From assembly GCA_031278095.1 (NCBI GenBank), contig JAITLC010000091.1:1-38157 (forward strand): DNA of 38,157 nt, given 5' to 3'. The DNA comes from Treponema sp. (GTDB lineage: Bacteria; Spirochaetota; Spirochaetia; Treponematales; Breznakiellaceae). The position numbers and the translations under genes are program-made. This document shows, piece after piece, positions 15,720 to 23,811 of this stretch. The notes beneath the pieces are model-generated. The model worked only from the letters and a program-made list of their open reading frames with translations. It was not told the DNA's origin and made no database searches. Position 1 is the first letter of the stretch. Each line of letters opens with the position of its first letter.

Positions 15720-15871
15720 GGTTTCTCTGTATCAAAGTCCGATCACCCCCTGGAAGACAAAACCGTCCGGCCCCTGAATCCGGCGTTTCGGAACCCCGGC
15801 GTATAACTTTTTTTTCAAGGCAGCTACAGAATTTTTCTGTACCCATATTTTATGTAACGAGGAGAAACAGT

Positions 15872-17146
15872 ATGAAAAGGATTTTATTGGCCCTCTGCAC
15901 TGCCGTCGTTCTGCTGGCGGGATGTTCCAAAAAAGAGAGCGGTTCGGCAGCCGGGGCAGCGCCGGAGGGGAAGCAGAATCTGGTGATCTGGTCTTTTGTG
16001 GAAGACACCCGGCGGATGCTCAAATTTTACGAATCCGATCACCCCGGCGTAACCGTGGAATTTACCCTTGCCTCGCCTATTTCCGACAAGCTTGACCCGG
16101 TGCTTACCTCCGGCCGGGGAGTCCCCGATGTGTTTGCCCTGGAAATTGCCTATGTCCGAAAGTATGTGGAATCGGGGCAGCTCCTGGATATTACCGATGT
16201 CTACGAAAAGGCAAAGGATCATCTGGTCAAGTACCAGGCGGAAATCGCCACCTATAACGGCAGGGTCTACGCCCTTTCGTGGCAGGCCACCCCCGGCGCT
16301 TTCTATTACCGCAGGAGCCTGGCTAAACAGTACCTTGGCACCGACGATCCTGATACGGTACAGACCTACTTTACGGATATGAATAAAATGATGGAGACTG
16401 CGGGGCTCCTTGCGTCCAGGTCCAACGGAACCTGTGTAATCCTTTCCGGATATGATGCGTTATACACTCCTTTCAAATCCCTCAGAAAACAGCCCTGGGT
16501 AGTTGACGGCAAACTAGTCATAGACGACGCCATGCTCCGGTATATGGATGTGGCAAATCAGATCCGTTCTAATGGGTACGAGACCCGGGTAAATAGTTGG
16601 ACCGAAGGGTGGTATGCCGGTATGAAGGGTATATTCCAAGATGAAAACGGCAGGCATGTGGACGTGTTCGGTTACTTCCTGCCCACCTGGGGACTGCACT
16701 ATGTGATCAAGGCCAACGCGGAGGAAACCTCCGGCGACTGGGCCGTTATCAAAGGTCCGCTGAGTTATTATAGTGGCGGCACCTGGTACGCTGCATATAA
16801 GAACACCAAAAACCCCGAAGCGGCAAAGGAATTTATCCGCTACTGTACCACCGATGACGGCTTCCTTGAAAAGTGGGCCTTCCAGGAGGGGGATCTTACC
16901 TCCAATTTTGTGGTGAATGAAAAAATTAAGGATCAGTTTCTGGATCCCTTTGTGGGCGGCCAGAACCATTACGCCCTCTTCGCGGGCCTGGCCTCGGGGG
17001 TAGACGGAAGCCTTACCCAGGGAACCGACGAGATCATTGACGGTGTATTTGGGGAAGCGGTAACCGCCTATGTTCTGGGAGAAAAAACCAAGGATCAGGC
17101 CGTAGCGGATTTTAAGGCCCAGATAAACGGTGAATTGGGGTATTGA
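15872..17146 (+). CDS. ABC sugar transporter, substrate-binding lipoprotein (family 1)
   Basis: 424 aa. Type II signal peptide with lipobox LAGC (Cys18) then KKES, so it is anchored in the membrane facing outward. The mature protein begins NLVIWSFVEDTRRMLKFYESDHPGVTVEF, as in carbohydrate-binding family 1 proteins, with DVFALEIAYVRKYVESGQLLDIT and WQATPGAFYYRRSLAKQYLG. A good AGGAG precedes ATG. Two permease genes follow in the same direction. It would capture an oligosaccharide or similar solute; the exact ligand is unknown. Expression may depend on the poly-C leader upstream. Confidence 0.92.
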   Translation: MKRILLALCTAVVLLAGCSKKESGSAAGAAPEGKQNLVIWSFVEDTRRMLKFYESDHPGVTVEFTLASPISDKLDPVLTSGRGVPDVFALEIAYVRKYVESGQLLDITDVYEKAKDHLVKYQAEIATYNGRVYALSWQATPGAFYYRRSLAKQYLGTDDPDTVQTYFTDMNKMMETAGLLASRSNGTCVILSGYDALYTPFKSLRKQPWVVDGKLVIDDAMLRYMDVANQIRSNGYETRVNSWTEGWYAGMKGIFQDENGRHVDVFGYFLPTWGLHYVIKANAEETSGDWAVIKGPLSYYSGGTWYAAYKNTKNPEAAKEFIRYCTTDDGFLEKWAFQEGDLTSNFVVNEKIKDQFLDPFVGGQNHYALFAGLASGVDGSLTQGTDEIIDGVFGEAVTAYVLGEKTKDQAVADFKAQINGELGY

Positions 17147-17170
17147 GTCAAAAAGGCCGGAGGATGCAGC

Positions 17171-18133
17171 ATGATGAAACACAAAGCCATGGGACACCGG
17201 GAAAAGCTGGAACGATGGGGGCTCCTGTTTGTGTCGCCCTTCGTAATTGTCTATTGTGTCTTCAGCCTCTGGCCTACCATTTATACCTTCATGCTCAGCT
17301 TCGGCAACTTAAAGGGACTGCGTACCGATTTTGGTTTTGCCGGACCGGTCAATTTTTTGCGGCTGGTAAAGGATGTCTACTTCTGGGGGGCTATCGGGAA
17401 CACCTTTATCATCTCCTGGTGTACCTTCTTTTTCCAGCTTGGCATTGCCCTGCTGCTCTCCGTCTGGCTTTCGGATACCCGGCTCAATCTTAAAGGAAGG
17501 GCCGCCTTCCGGGCGATCATCTACATGCCTAACCTCTTTACCGCAGCGTCCGTGTCCATGTTGTTCCGCAGCCTCTTCCTCTATCCCATGGGGCCTTTGA
17601 GCAAAATACTCTACACCCTGGGACTTCATCAGGAGGTACTGATCAACGGTGCAACGGTACGCCAGGCGGTAGACGTGTTCAGAAGCGGCGGCTTTACCCG
17701 GGGACTGGTCTCGTTCATCTACTGGCTCATGTGGTACGGCCACACCAATATCATCCTTATGGCGGGGATCACGGGGATTCCCTCTTCCCTCTACGAATCC
17801 GCCCTGGCGGATGGGGCCTCCAGCCGGCAGACCACCTGGCATATAACGCTCCCCCTGCTGCGGCCCATCATGCTCTACGTGTTTATTACCAGCATGATAG
17901 GGGGTATGCAGGCTTTTGACATCCCCGCGCTGCTCACCGAAATGCGGGGCAATCCTGATTTTAAGGTAAGAACCGCCGTGATGTACCTCTACAACGTATC
18001 CTTCCAGGGAAACAACGATTATTCCTACGGCGCCGCGATTTCCGTAGGAATGTTTATCGTTACCATTGTACTGGCCCTTATCATCTTCTTCTTCCTGCAG
18101 GATCGCAGTGAACTTAAAAAGAAACGGGTTTGA
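17171..18133 (+). CDS. ABC sugar transporter permease (MalF/UgpA type)
   Basis: 320 aa, six predicted membrane segments. The EAA loop ESALADGASSRQTTWHITLPLLR (209-231) is the docking site for the ATPase. The N-terminal region WGLLFVSPFVIVYCVFSLWPTIYTFMLSF is typical of the MalF/UgpA/LacF group. GGAGG lies seven bases before ATG, 24 bases after the lipoprotein stop. It partners the next permease in a heterodimeric channel. Confidence 0.92.
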   Translation: MMKHKAMGHREKLERWGLLFVSPFVIVYCVFSLWPTIYTFMLSFGNLKGLRTDFGFAGPVNFLRLVKDVYFWGAIGNTFIISWCTFFFQLGIALLLSVWLSDTRLNLKGRAAFRAIIYMPNLFTAASVSMLFRSLFLYPMGPLSKILYTLGLHQEVLINGATVRQAVDVFRSGGFTRGLVSFIYWLMWYGHTNIILMAGITGIPSSLYESALADGASSRQTTWHITLPLLRPIMLYVFITSMIGGMQAFDIPALLTEMRGNPDFKVRTAVMYLYNVSFQGNNDYSYGAAISVGMFIVTIVLALIIFFFLQDRSELKKKRV

Positions 18134-18139
18134 GGGGGC

Positions 18140-18988
18140 ATGATCATGAAACAGAAGTTCGCGTACCTTAACGCCAGGCGGTTTATTATCTACATCTTTA
18201 TGATGTTCCTGCTGCTCCTTGCCCTGCTTCCCATTTATATCATGACCGTCAACGCCACCCGGTCTACCAACCAGATCAATCTGGGGCTGTCCCTTGTTCC
18301 CGGAACCAGCATCCTTTTTAACCGGGACATCCTGACCAGGCACGGGGTCGATATAGCCCAGGGGTTTGTCAACAGCTCCGTTGTGGCCTTCTCCACCGTG
18401 TTTCTGGCGGTTTACTTTACCGCCCTTACCGCCTATGGGCTGCACTGCTACAATTTCCCCGGAAAGAGGATCGTCTGGACCGTCATCCTGGTAACCATGA
18501 TGCTTCCCGCTTCCCTGGGTTTTGTCGGCTTTTACCAGTTTATGGCCCTCCTCAAGATGACCAACAGTTACCTTCCCCTGATCATCCCCGCCATAGCCGG
18601 CTCTTCCACCGTGCTGTTCATACGCCAGTACATGAGCTCCATGTTGTCCTTTGAGTTGATTGACGCTGCCCGGATTGACGGCGCGGGGGAATTCCGCATC
18701 TTTAACCGGATCGTCCTTCCCATTATTTCTCCCGCCCTGGCGGCCCAGGCCATTTTCATCTTTGTCGGCTCCTGGAACAACTTTTTTATCCCCTTTGTCC
18801 TTATTTCCAGCCAGAAGAGGTACACCATCCCCCTTCAGATAAACCTTCTCCGATCCGATCTGTACCGTACCGAATTCGGGGCCATCTACCTGGGCTTGGC
18901 GATTTCGATTATCCCGATTATCGTGTTTTTCTGCTTGGTGTCCCGGTATATCATATCCGGGCTTACCCTGGGGGGTATAAAAGAATAA
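18140..18988 (+). CDS. ABC sugar transporter permease (MalG/UgpE type)
   Basis: 282 aa, six membrane segments, EAA loop ELIDAARIDGAGEFRIFNRIVLPI (173-196). It starts six bases after the previous stop; an ATG two codons in (18146) is an alternative. No ATP-binding gene follows, so the importer must use a shared MsmX-like ATPase encoded elsewhere, as is common for this family. Direct repeat C2 begins at its stop codon. Confidence 0.92.
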   Translation: MIMKQKFAYLNARRFIIYIFMMFLLLLALLPIYIMTVNATRSTNQINLGLSLVPGTSILFNRDILTRHGVDIAQGFVNSSVVAFSTVFLAVYFTALTAYGLHCYNFPGKRIVWTVILVTMMLPASLGFVGFYQFMALLKMTNSYLPLIIPAIAGSSTVLFIRQYMSSMLSFELIDAARIDGAGEFRIFNRIVLPIISPALAAQAIFIFVGSWNNFFIPFVLISSQKRYTIPLQINLLRSDLYRTEFGAIYLGLAISIIPIIVFFCLVSRYIISGLTLGGIKE

Positions 18989-19037
18989 ACCTCCTCACCC
19001 TGAAGGGCGGGGTATCTTGTAAGCGTTGCATTATTTA
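18988..19037 (+). repeat. Direct repeat C, copy 2
   Basis: 50 bases, same orientation as 15226-15275 with six differences; hairpin CCTCACCC-TGAA-GGGCGGGG. It begins at the last base of the permease stop codon and could double as a 3'-end hairpin for the operon. Confidence 0.75.
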
Positions 19038-19039
19038 GT

Positions 19040-19074
19040 GTCTGTCCATAAAGCCGGCTACTTTGCGGACAGAC
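19040..19074. repeat. Palindromic repeat family B, copy 3
   Basis: GTCTGTCCATAAAG - CCGGCTA - CTTTGCGGACAGAC, 14-base arms with two mismatched or wobble positions. Confidence 0.85.
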
Positions 19075-19133
19075 CTTGCATTTGCGCATCTTTTTGTACC
19101 AAAACGGTGCACAAAATGCCTGTTTTAAGGTAA

Positions 19134-19165
19134 TCTGTCTATAATGTGTCTACATTATAGACAGA
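19134..19165. repeat. Palindromic repeat family B, copy 4
   Basis: TCTGTCTATAATG (19134-19146) and CATTATAGACAGA (19153-19165): perfect 13-base arms with a 6-base loop, followed by CTCTAATTA as after copy 2. Confidence 0.85.
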
Positions 19166-19188
19166 CTCTAATTAAACCCCAACAGATA

Positions 19189-19223
19189 GAGGCTTTCCCA
19201 AAACTTCAAGTTTTGGGACAGGC
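19189..19223. repeat. Palindromic repeat family A, copy 8
   Basis: GAGGCTTTCCCAAAACTT then AAGTTTTGGGACAGGCC: inner 10-base arms CCCAAAACTT/AAGTTTTGGG are perfect with a 1-base centre; outer part is near-matching. Confidence 0.75.
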
Positions 19224-19333
19224 CCGGCAAACAGTGCGGCCGGGTATGAGACCTGCACCTTTGTCGGGCCCTCGCCCCGGGGTTCCGCCTTCTTGGGGGT
19301 ATTATCTCTTACGCCGTCCGGTCAACAAGCCGC

Positions 19334-19362
19334 TTGAGTAAAAGTCAAAGATATGGAATAAT
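19334..19362 (+). promoter_or_regulatory. Promoter of the DbpA-domain gene
   Basis: -35 TTGAGT (19334-19339), 17-base spacer, -10 AATAAT (19357-19362). Predicted start near 19369 gives a leader of about 100 bases. Confidence 0.6.
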
Positions 19363-19376
19363 ACAGATATAAAACT

Positions 19377-19402
19377 GTCCCGGGAGGGGTAGTTTCCGGG
19401 AC
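19377..19402 (+). promoter_or_regulatory. 5'-terminal hairpin in the DbpA-domain gene leader
   Basis: GTCCCGG (19377-19383) pairs perfectly with CCGGGAC (19396-19402). It begins about eight bases from the predicted transcript start. Confidence 0.5.
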
Positions 19403-19470
19403 GATGGTTCCGGATCAAGTGGAAAAACGGGCTTCCGGCCTTCTTTCCCGCATAATTTTTAGTACAGGAT

Positions 19471-20127
19471 ATGTTCATGTCTTCACACATCGACAGTGAA
19501 AAAGTAGAAAAAAACCTTGCCCGGATTCTTGAAAAGATTCGGGCGGAAGCGGATCCGCAGATTCTTTCTGTTTATCGTTCGTTATTCAAAAAGAAGGTCC
19601 CCCTTTTTAATCGTTCCTGGGCGGCAGCTTACCTTCTGATGCTCTATGATCAGGGGAATTCCGGCCGGAGCGAACGTTTCCACGGCCACAAATTCAGGAA
19701 AGGCCGGGACGAATCCTGGAATGAGGAGGAGCGCAAACCGTATCCTCTTTCGGAGGAGGAGTCCAAACGGCTTTTCATGAGCATCGGACGGAACCGGCGG
19801 GTCTTTCCCCGTGAAATTCTGGGGCTTATCACCACGAAAACCGATGTAAAACGGGAAGACGTGGGAGCCATCCGCATTCTGGACAACTATTCCTTCGTGC
19901 AGGTTCGGGATACCATAGCGGACAGCATCATCGAAGCCCTGAACGGCAAGCTCTTCCGGGGACGGCCCCTGACGGTTAACTATGCCCGCAGCCGGCTGGA
20001 TTCGGAAGACTCACAGAATGATGATGACGACGAGACGGAATCCTCCCTGGATACGGATGACGGCTATGAGGATCAGGTTTCCGAATCAGAGCAGGAAGAT
20101 GATGACGCCGATAAAGAAGGTATTTAA
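19471..20127 (+). CDS. Stand-alone DbpA/CsdA RNA-binding domain protein
   Basis: 218 aa. Residues 1-100 are a helical, charged region; residues about 102-173 (NRRVFPREILGLITTKTDVKREDVGAIRILDNYSFVQV and GRPLTVNYARSR) match the RNA-binding domain found at the C-terminus of DEAD-box helicases such as DbpA. There is no helicase core. Residues 178-218 are an acidic tail of Asp, Glu and Ser. It is likely a small RNA-binding protein or RNA-helicase partner. The ATG at 19477 has AGGA seven bases upstream and may be the true start. The 3' end overlaps the convergent membrane protein gene by 42 bases. Confidence 0.82.
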   Translation: MFMSSHIDSEKVEKNLARILEKIRAEADPQILSVYRSLFKKKVPLFNRSWAAAYLLMLYDQGNSGRSERFHGHKFRKGRDESWNEEERKPYPLSEEESKRLFMSIGRNRRVFPREILGLITTKTDVKREDVGAIRILDNYSFVQVRDTIADSIIEALNGKLFRGRPLTVNYARSRLDSEDSQNDDDDETESSLDTDDGYEDQVSESEQEDDDADKEGI

Positions 20128-21228
20128 GGCTATCCCGAAAAGCAGGAGAAGCCAGGCGAGTACCTCCAGGGTATAGGCCCGCAGGGTAAAGGAATGGGCC
20201 AGCCTGTCCGGTTTGCCGGGTATGGCTCCGTAGGTGGCAAGGCTGTCTTCCGGTTCCTGCGGAAAAATTTTGTCTTCGTTCAATTTACCAAACACATACC
20301 AGCCTTCCTTCAAAACCCTTCCCTCTCCCGGAATGATCCGGGGAATGTTTGCCATACCGGGAGTCAAAACCTGGTAACGTTTCATGCCGTAGCGTTCCCC
20401 TCCGGGAAGCAGGCAGGAATCTTCACCTGCGGCAAGGTAACGAAGGGGCAGCCTGACCAGATCCCGGTATGCCCGGTAAACTCTGGCCTTCCACCAGAAC
20501 TTCCTGTAGATAGCGGTAAAAAGCAGACCTGGCGGAATCATGGGGAAGAGGGGGAGAAAAACCGCAATAAAGGCGGTAAAGGCGGTAAGACGGAATACCG
20601 GCCTTGAGAGGAAGGAAACGGCAACATAGAGTAGAATCAGAGCCCCTGCGATAAGAGCATAGGGAGTGACGGGATTCCAGTATTCATTGAGCCGCCTTCC
20701 CGCCTGGATGGCCCGTGAAGCCAGGGAATGATCCGGGCCGTCGTAGAAGATAACCATGAGGGGGCATTCTTTCGTGGAGACAAAAGTCCATCGTTCATCC
20801 CGAAGTACCAGCGCCCCACCCACAAAAACCTTGGCTCCTTCGGTAAGGGAAGAAACCCTGTCCCAGCGGATCCGTTCCGGCGCCTCCTCCGAAGGATCGA
20901 AGATCTCAAACTGCTGTCCCTCCTGCATGGACAACACATAGGTTTCCGCGCCATGAAGAGCGACCGGGAGGGTGAGGCTGTCGCTGTGTATCCAGAGGGT
21001 ATGGCCGTCGGTAATCGATTCAAAGCCTCCGGTAAAGCGAAATTCTCCGCCCTCCCCGCTCAAATGCCGGTAACGGCCATAATCCAGTACCGGTTTGAGA
21101 CGCAGGCTGTCGAAACGGCGGCGAAAATTCCGCCATCTCCCGCGCAGCCAGTATGCCCCCCCAACCGGTACCAGTCCGTACCAGAAAACAGCCAGGGCAA
21201 GGATAACTAGAAAATCAGAAATCCTCAG
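20086..21228 (-). CDS. Membrane protein of unknown function, non-ATG start likely
   Basis: No ATG is available for the full frame. A TTG at 21063 would give 325 aa, but the frame continues upstream with a convincing membrane segment (FLVILALAVFWYGLVPVGG) and a basic stretch, back to a CTG at 21228 with GGAGG nine bases before it; that gives 380 aa. Further hydrophobic segments lie in the middle (SPYALIAGALILL-like and the following segment) and at the C-terminus (EVLAWLLLLFGIALNTFFIGVIIFLL). No family is recognised. It is divergent from the MBL hydrolase and overlaps its promoter, and it overlaps the DbpA-domain gene at the 3' end. Confidence 0.65.
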   Translation of the reverse strand: MRISDFLVILALAVFWYGLVPVGGAYWLRGRWRNFRRRFDSLRLKPVLDYGRYRHLSGEGGEFRFTGGFESITDGHTLWIHSDSLTLPVALHGAETYVLSMQEGQQFEIFDPSEEAPERIRWDRVSSLTEGAKVFVGGALVLRDERWTFVSTKECPLMVIFYDGPDHSLASRAIQAGRRLNEYWNPVTPYALIAGALILLYVAVSFLSRPVFRLTAFTAFIAVFLPLFPMIPPGLLFTAIYRKFWWKARVYRAYRDLVRLPLRYLAAGEDSCLLPGGERYGMKRYQVLTPGMANIPRIIPGEGRVLKEGWYVFGKLNEDKIFPQEPEDSLATYGAIPGKPDRLAHSFTLRAYTLEVLAWLLLLFGIALNTFFIGVIIFLL

Positions 21229-21236
21229 GGTATTAT
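21208..21236 (+). promoter_or_regulatory. Promoter of the MBL-fold hydrolase gene (leaderless)
   Basis: -35 TAGAAA (21208-21213), 17-base spacer, -10 TATTAT (21231-21236), six bases, ATG at 21243. No Shine-Dalgarno sequence. It lies within the 5' end of the divergent membrane protein frame. Confidence 0.6.
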
Positions 21237-21242
21237 TCCTCC

Positions 21243-21911
21243 ATGGAGAGACGCCTGAATTCGATCCGTCATATGGTTCTGGGGGAATTTGCAGTGAACT
21301 GCTGGATCTACCCCCTGGAAAACGGAGACTGTGCCCTTATCGATCCCGGAGCCGAAGGCGGTGTCATCCTCGCCATGCTCCAAAGACTTCATCTCCGGCC
21401 CCGTTATATTCTACTCACCCATGGGCACTTTGACCATATTGCCGCCCTTCCCGCCCTGCGGAAGGCCGCTGTTTCGGAAGCCATTGCCCTTCACCGGGAA
21501 GATGCGTCTTATCTGGGGCCGGACGCGTTCCGGGTTCACTGCCGGAGCTTTGCCGCCTTTGGGGGAGCCTCTCTTCTGGAAGAACGCTGGGAGGATCTGC
21601 CGTCCCCCGACCGGCTTCTTGAAGAAGGAGACGACATCGGACCTTTCAAGATCCTTCACCTGCCGGGGCATACTCCGGGAAGCATCGCATTCTTTGATGA
21701 ACATGAAGGCGTACTTTTCAGCGGGGATACCCTCTTCAATAACGGCGTTGGACGCACAGATCTTCCCGGAGGAGACGAAAAAGCCCTTGCCGCAAGCCTT
21801 GAACGGCTCCTTTCCATGGACAAAAACATTGCCGTGTACCCCGGTCATGGCGCAAACACCAGTATTGGACGTGAGCTCGATAGAAGGCATGCGAAGCATG
21901 TTGTCATATAA
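21243..21911 (+). CDS. Metallo-beta-lactamase fold hydrolase, glyoxalase II-like
   Basis: 222 aa. The metal-binding motif HGHFDH (60-65) plus LHLPGHTPGS, FSGDTLFNNGVGRTD and YPGHGANTSIGRE supply the full set of histidine and aspartate ligands for two metals. This is the short YcbL/glyoxalase II-like group, cytoplasmic, usually thioester hydrolases. Substrate unknown. It is monocistronic. The last residues (DRRHAKHVVI) replace the usual helical tail, so the C-terminus is short. Confidence 0.88.
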   Translation: MERRLNSIRHMVLGEFAVNCWIYPLENGDCALIDPGAEGGVILAMLQRLHLRPRYILLTHGHFDHIAALPALRKAAVSEAIALHREDASYLGPDAFRVHCRSFAAFGGASLLEERWEDLPSPDRLLEEGDDIGPFKILHLPGHTPGSIAFFDEHEGVLFSGDTLFNNGVGRTDLPGGDEKALAASLERLLSMDKNIAVYPGHGANTSIGRELDRRHAKHVVI

Positions 21912-22017
21912 AGTCGTCCCGAAGCCGGTACGCAGCGCATGCCGCCGTAAAGGCAAAAGGCCGCACGGCTTTAGCCGGGTGAGCGCGCCGCCGTTAGGGT
22001 TTCAACTGAAGCGGGAA

Positions 22018-23712
22018 CTATGCCATGTGAGAAAGGGCATGGGAGATGGCGTAACAGTAGTCGCCCAGATTCTCAAGACGGCGTACCAGATCAATAAACA
22101 GTAACTCTGTCTTTACATCCTCCCCTGCTTCGATGCGTTTGCGGCCCCGCTTGCGCAGCTTGTTCCGGAGTTTGTCGATACGGGCTTCAAAGTCTTCGGC
22201 CTGGGCTGCCTCGTCCGAGTGCAGACGGCTCCCCAGATGGCTGTGGACAAAGCTTAAAAATTCTTCGACAAGGGCAATATAGGGCGAAAGCAGTATCATC
22301 TCCTTTTCCTTGAAGATGAGATCCTTCTTTGCGCTCCGCTCAAGGATACAGGCAATGCTGTAACAGTCATCGGTAATATACTCAAGGTCTGCGACGATGC
22401 GCAAAAGCCGGCTCACGTTTTGTTCGGATCCGGGACCAAGCTGGTGGCGGTTACATTCGATAAGGAAGGCGGTAAGCTGTTCCCTCATTTCATCGACGTA
22501 GGCTTCCTGCTTTGAAAGCTGCTGCATAAGTTTTTCTACCCAGACCTCCCGGTCTTCGACATCCTTCAACTCATAAAATGCCTTGCTCACCCTGTCGTAC
22601 ATGGAATAGGCGACAGCGGCCATGTCCCGCATTTCCTTTCCCGCCTGGATCACCGCCAGTTCCGGCGCATCCTGAATGGCCCCTCCTCCCCGGTATACCA
22701 GCCTGTAATGCTCATCTTTCTTTTCAGAATCCGTGTCTTTTATAAGAAAGCTTACGAGAGACGCAAAGGGCTTTACAAAGGGGAAAAAAATAATGGCATT
22801 TACCACATTAAAAACAGTATGCAGCATTGCAAGATGGGTTGTGATCATCGGATCGCGGACGAGACCCGCAGTAATGGTACCAGGTGTTACCAGTTCTACC
22901 AGAGCCAGCAGAGGCTTGATGAGAGGTATCGCCCAGCAGACGCCTATTACATTGAAAAGCACATGAACCAGAGCGGTTCGTTTGGCGGCAGTCCTGGCGC
23001 CGATGCCTGCCAGGGCGGCGTCAATTGTAGTACCTATGTTGGCGCCCAGAACCATGGCGGCGGTCATTTCATAGCCGGCAACGCCGTTAAAGGCCATGGT
23101 GAGCATTATTGCCGTGGAAGCCGAAGAAGAGTGGGTGATCAGAGTCATCACGATCCCTGCTCCGGCGCCTATGAGTATCGAAACGAATCCCAGATCGGAA
23201 ACCCTGGCAATAAAACCAATCTCGTTTCCGTTCAGGGAGGGCATGGCTTTGGCAAGAAAATCGAGGCCCAGGAAGAGGAGGCCGAAGCCCATGATCGCCT
23301 CTCCGATAGTCTTGTACTTCCATTTGATGATACGCATTACAAAGCCCAGACCGACGGCAGGCAGGGCCAGGGTGGAAATTTTCAGGGAAAAACCGACAAG
23401 GGACACTATCCATGCGGTAACGGTGGTACCGATGTTGGCCCCCATGATCACCCCAATGGACTGGGTAAGGGTGAGGAGCCCGGCATTGACAAAAGACACC
23501 ACCATGACCGTGGCGGCGGAAGAAGACTGGATGATGGCGGTTACCGCAAAGCCCGTCATTACGCCGATAAAGCGGTTTCCGGTCATAAAATTGAGAACTT
23601 TCTGCATGCGGTTACCCGCCGCCCGCTGGATTCCTTCGCTCATTACCTGCATTCCGTACAGGAAGAGGCAGAGTCCTCCAACAATGCTAATAAGCATGCC
23701 GATAATAGCCAT
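22018..23712 (-). CDS. Na+/phosphate cotransporter with PhoU-like C-terminal domain
   Basis: 564 aa. Two inverted repeats of the NptA family carry QSSSAAT (62-68) and HSSSAST (194-200), with about nine membrane segments in residues 1-320. Residues 350-564 are helical and PhoU-like. Members import phosphate with sodium, or export in some reports. A GGAG precedes ATG. The divergent promoter shares its -35 with trpS. No pst or phoU genes are nearby. Confidence 0.92.
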   Translation of the reverse strand: MAIIGMLISIVGGLCLFLYGMQVMSEGIQRAAGNRMQKVLNFMTGNRFIGVMTGFAVTAIIQSSSAATVMVVSFVNAGLLTLTQSIGVIMGANIGTTVTAWIVSLVGFSLKISTLALPAVGLGFVMRIIKWKYKTIGEAIMGFGLLFLGLDFLAKAMPSLNGNEIGFIARVSDLGFVSILIGAGAGIVMTLITHSSSASTAIMLTMAFNGVAGYEMTAAMVLGANIGTTIDAALAGIGARTAAKRTALVHVLFNVIGVCWAIPLIKPLLALVELVTPGTITAGLVRDPMITTHLAMLHTVFNVVNAIIFFPFVKPFASLVSFLIKDTDSEKKDEHYRLVYRGGGAIQDAPELAVIQAGKEMRDMAAVAYSMYDRVSKAFYELKDVEDREVWVEKLMQQLSKQEAYVDEMREQLTAFLIECNRHQLGPGSEQNVSRLLRIVADLEYITDDCYSIACILERSAKKDLIFKEKEMILLSPYIALVEEFLSFVHSHLGSRLHSDEAAQAEDFEARIDKLRNKLRKRGRKRIEAGEDVKTELLFIDLVRRLENLGDYCYAISHALSHMA

Positions 23713-23753
23713 GACATCTCCCTTTACGGCGCAACATTTTAAAATTCCCCTTT

Positions 23754-23782
23754 ATTTTAGCAAATTTGAAGGGAATTTACAA
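23754..23782 (-). promoter_or_regulatory. Promoter of the Na/Pi cotransporter gene
   Basis: Minus strand: -35 TTGTAA (23777-23782), 17-base spacer, extended -10 TGC-TAAAAT (23754-23759). The -35 overlaps the trpS -35 on the other strand. Confidence 0.7.
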
Positions 23783-23804
23783 CTTGCACCGATTATGCTA
23801 CAGT
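23776..23804 (+). promoter_or_regulatory. Promoter of trpS (leaderless)
   Basis: -35 TTTACA (23776-23781), 17-base spacer, extended -10 TGC-TACAGT (23799-23804), seven bases, ATG at 23812. No Shine-Dalgarno sequence. Confidence 0.75.
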
Positions 23805-23811
23805 GCTTAGC

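Noticed and set aside
17309..18445. 378-codon open frame on the minus strand
   Set aside because: Antisense shadow of two ABC permeases; composition is biased to Gly, His, Asp and Gln and shows no domain.
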